Positions 52,271-53,708 of a DNA stretch of 53,708 nt are shown here, piece after piece; within the stretch, counting starts at the first letter, position 1, and each line of letters begins with the position of its first letter. The DNA is from Lachnospiraceae bacterium UBA7060 (GTDB lineage: Bacteria > Bacillota > Clostridia > Lachnospirales > Lachnospiraceae). Where the stretch lies: positions 1 through 53,708 of the forward strand of contig DLAA01000019.1 in the NCBI GenBank assembly GCA_002493835.1, written 5' to 3'. The position numbers were made by a program, and so were the translations under genes. The notes beneath the pieces were generated by a model. The model made no database searches and had not been told where the DNA came from. It was given only the letters and a program-made list of their open reading frames with translations.

Positions 52271-53401
52271 ATGGAAAAGAAAAGAATTTATCTTTCGTCT
52301 CCTACGATGCACGGGGAGGAGCAGATGTATGTAAAAGAGGCTTTTGACACCAACTGGGTGGCGCCCCTTGGGCCTAACGTGAACGCCTTTGAGAAAGAGA
52401 TGGCAGAGTATACAGGCTGCGGCCACGCGGCGGCATTATCTTCCGGCACAGCGGCGATCCATATGGCGCTCCGGCTCCTTAGCGTGAAACAGGGGGACGT
52501 GGTGTTTGTATCTGATCTGACGTTCTCCGCTTCCTGTAACCCGATTGTATACGAAAACGGTACGCCCGTATTTATCGATGCAGAGCCGGATACATGGAAT
52601 ATGTCACCAGAGGCTTTGAAGCGTGCTTATGAGAAATATCCGAATCCCAAGGCGGTCATCTGTGTGCACCTTTATGGTACTCCTGCGAAATTGAATGAGA
52701 TTATGGAAATCTGTAAGGCGCACGGTACGCCGATGATTGAGGATGCGGCGGAGTCTCTTGGAAGCACCTATCAGGGAAAGTATACAGGTACTTTTGGGAA
52801 ATATGGGATCTATTCTTTTAACGGCAACAAGATCATTACCACATCGGGGGGAGGCATGTTTGTCTCGGCGGAAGAGGATGCGGCGAAGAAAGTCACTTTT
52901 CTTGCGACGCAGGCGAGAGATCCGGCCAGACATTACCAGCATTCCCAGATCGGTTACAATTACCGTATGAGCAATGTGACAGCCGGGATCGGACGGGGGC
53001 AGCTTTTGCACCTGGAAGAACATAAGGCGAAAAAGAAGGCGATTTACAGGCAGTACTGCAAAGAATTTGCGGATGTGCCTGCGATACAGATGAATCCCAT
53101 GAATCCCAAGGGGGATGCCAATAACTGGCTCTCCGGCATGGCGATTGCCGCGGACAGCGGAGTGACGCCGGACATGGTTATGGATGCGCTGGAGGAAAAA
53201 CTCAACGCGGAATGCAGGCCTATCTGGAAACCCATGCATATGCAGCCTGTTTTTGAGGGGTGTGATTTCTTTGCCCACAATGAGGATGGCAGCAGCGTGG
53301 GTGAGGATATATTTGCGAGAGGATTGTGTCTGCCCAGTGACATCAAGAACACGCAGGAGGATATGGAGGCGATCATTCGGACGGTGAAGGAGTTGTTTTG
53401 A
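52271..53401 (+). CDS. UDP-4-keto-sugar aminotransferase (PglE-like, DegT/DnrJ family)
   Basis: A 376-residue PLP enzyme. LSSPTMHGEEQMYV (residues 8-21), NWVAPLGPNV (28-37), SSGTAAIHMAL (57-67), Asp158 in EDAAES and Lys187 in SFNGNKIITTSGGG give a complete active site. FNGNKIITTSGGGM is characteristic of PglE and its relatives, unlike the FHPVKTVTGG of PseC. It would give UDP-4-amino-4,6-dideoxy-GlcNAc, the precursor of bacillosamine-type sugars or legionaminic acid. AGGAGGAT lies nine bases before the ATG. Paired with the dehydratase upstream. Confidence 0.93.
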   Translation: MEKKRIYLSSPTMHGEEQMYVKEAFDTNWVAPLGPNVNAFEKEMAEYTGCGHAAALSSGTAAIHMALRLLSVKQGDVVFVSDLTFSASCNPIVYENGTPVFIDAEPDTWNMSPEALKRAYEKYPNPKAVICVHLYGTPAKLNEIMEICKAHGTPMIEDAAESLGSTYQGKYTGTFGKYGIYSFNGNKIITTSGGGMFVSAEEDAAKKVTFLATQARDPARHYQHSQIGYNYRMSNVTAGIGRGQLLHLEEHKAKKKAIYRQYCKEFADVPAIQMNPMNPKGDANNWLSGMAIAADSGVTPDMVMDALEEKLNAECRPIWKPMHMQPVFEGCDFFAHNEDGSSVGEDIFARGLCLPSDIKNTQEDMEAIIRTVKELF

Positions 53402-53421
53402 AGGCGTGAGGTGCAGATGGA

Positions 53422-53664
53422 ATGACGGATCGATTTGAGGAACGGGACAGGACTAGGATGTGCGGCGAGATTGCGGCTTTTTTCAGGGAAGAATATGAGT
53501 TGGAGCTGGGCGTGATCGGAACGGGGAAGATTCTGGACTTTTTTCAGGAGATGCTTGGAGACCGGATCTATAATAAGGCATTGGATGACGCAAAGAAGTT
53601 TTATGAAAAGTATGCGGATAATATGGAGGCGGATTATTACGCATTGTATAAAGATATAAAGTAG
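53422..53664 (+). CDS. DUF2164 family small protein
   Basis: An 80-residue soluble protein. EIAAFFREEYELELGVIG (residues 15-32), followed by KILDFFQEMLGDRIYNKAL, matches the DUF2164 pattern of a helix, the LGxIG turn, and IYNxAxxD. The function of the family is not known. It begins 20 bases after the aminotransferase and probably shares its transcript. GAGGTG is about 12 bases before the ATG. The last 44 bases of the window after its stop show no further gene or terminator. Confidence 0.82.
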   Translation: MTDRFEERDRTRMCGEIAAFFREEYELELGVIGTGKILDFFQEMLGDRIYNKALDDAKKFYEKYADNMEADYYALYKDIK

Positions 53665-53708
53665 ATAGTAATATGAGATTAAAAAGGGGCTGTGAAAAAA
53701 TAGGAGTT

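Noticed and set aside
1..53708. CRISPR arrays, insertion sequences, tRNA or rRNA genes
   Set aside because: No regularly spaced repeats, transposase-like frames or recognisable tRNA/rRNA sequence were seen on either strand.

Overview
The window is a dense surface-polysaccharide gene cluster. It probably comes from a Gram-positive, spore-former-type Clostridia genome, most likely Lachnospiraceae. Reasons: strong AGGAGG-type ribosome binding sites, sigma-A-like promoters with 17-base spacers, an orphan Spo0A DNA-binding domain with an adjacent 0A box, EpsG- and DUF6020-like membrane proteins, and a small holin-like type I toxin. This is inferred from gene content, not from a search. By eye, G+C is near one half for most genes and lower (about 40%) in the first 2.9 kb and in the toxin region. 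Almost everything is on the + strand, with short gaps or overlaps typical of long operons. The one supported minus-strand gene is the 29-residue toxin.

Layout. (1) 1-2.85 kb: the tail of an unknown gene, then a phosphodiester-glycosidase-like protein, a permuted papain-like hydrolase and an LPG-synthase-type membrane protein; AT-richer and with its own promoter. (2) 3.06-8.0 kb: rfbD (dTDP-L-rhamnose), gmd and fcl (GDP-L-fucose), with a large membrane protein between them. (3) 8.1-8.6 kb: a single-gene unit with promoter, 0A box, Spo0A-C gene and terminator. (4) 8.6-22.4 kb: polysaccharide assembly, with a DPM1-like lipid-sugar synthase, a phosphoglycosyl transferase that starts the chain, a Wzz-like protein with a vestigial kinase tail, an EpsG-like polymerase, several GT2/GT4 transferases and two GT-C-like membrane proteins. 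(5) 22.4-35.5 kb: a nonulosonic (pseudaminic) acid block behind a perfect TTGACA-17-TATAAT promoter. It holds an mtnA homologue, pseB, pseC, an aminotransferase-PseG fusion, pseF, pseI, an ATP-grasp enzyme and a sialyltransferase-like protein. (6) 35.6-44.0 kb: an ABC flippase, GtrA, an O-acyltransferase, rffA/wecE and two more large membrane proteins. (7) 44.0-44.35 kb: a convergent type I toxin-antitoxin locus. (8) 44.37-53.7 kb: a GNAT acetyltransferase (PseH- or WecD-like), a second DPM1-like GT2, a DUF6020 protein, a 63-residue protein behind a strong promoter, a Wzy/WaaL-like protein, a PglF/CapD-type dehydratase with a PglE-type aminotransferase, and a DUF2164 protein.

Together the genes predict a glycan carrying rhamnose, fucose, probably 4-amino-4,6-dideoxy sugars and pseudaminic acid (or a close relative). 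It would be built on undecaprenyl phosphate and then decorated outside the membrane. Seven GT-C-like membrane proteins, two lipid-sugar synthases and a GtrA protein make extracytoplasmic decoration a dominant theme. The most unusual items are the aminotransferase-PseG fusion, the nonulosonate-transferase candidate, MtnA inside the pse operon, the self-contained Spo0A-C unit and the toxin-antitoxin locus.
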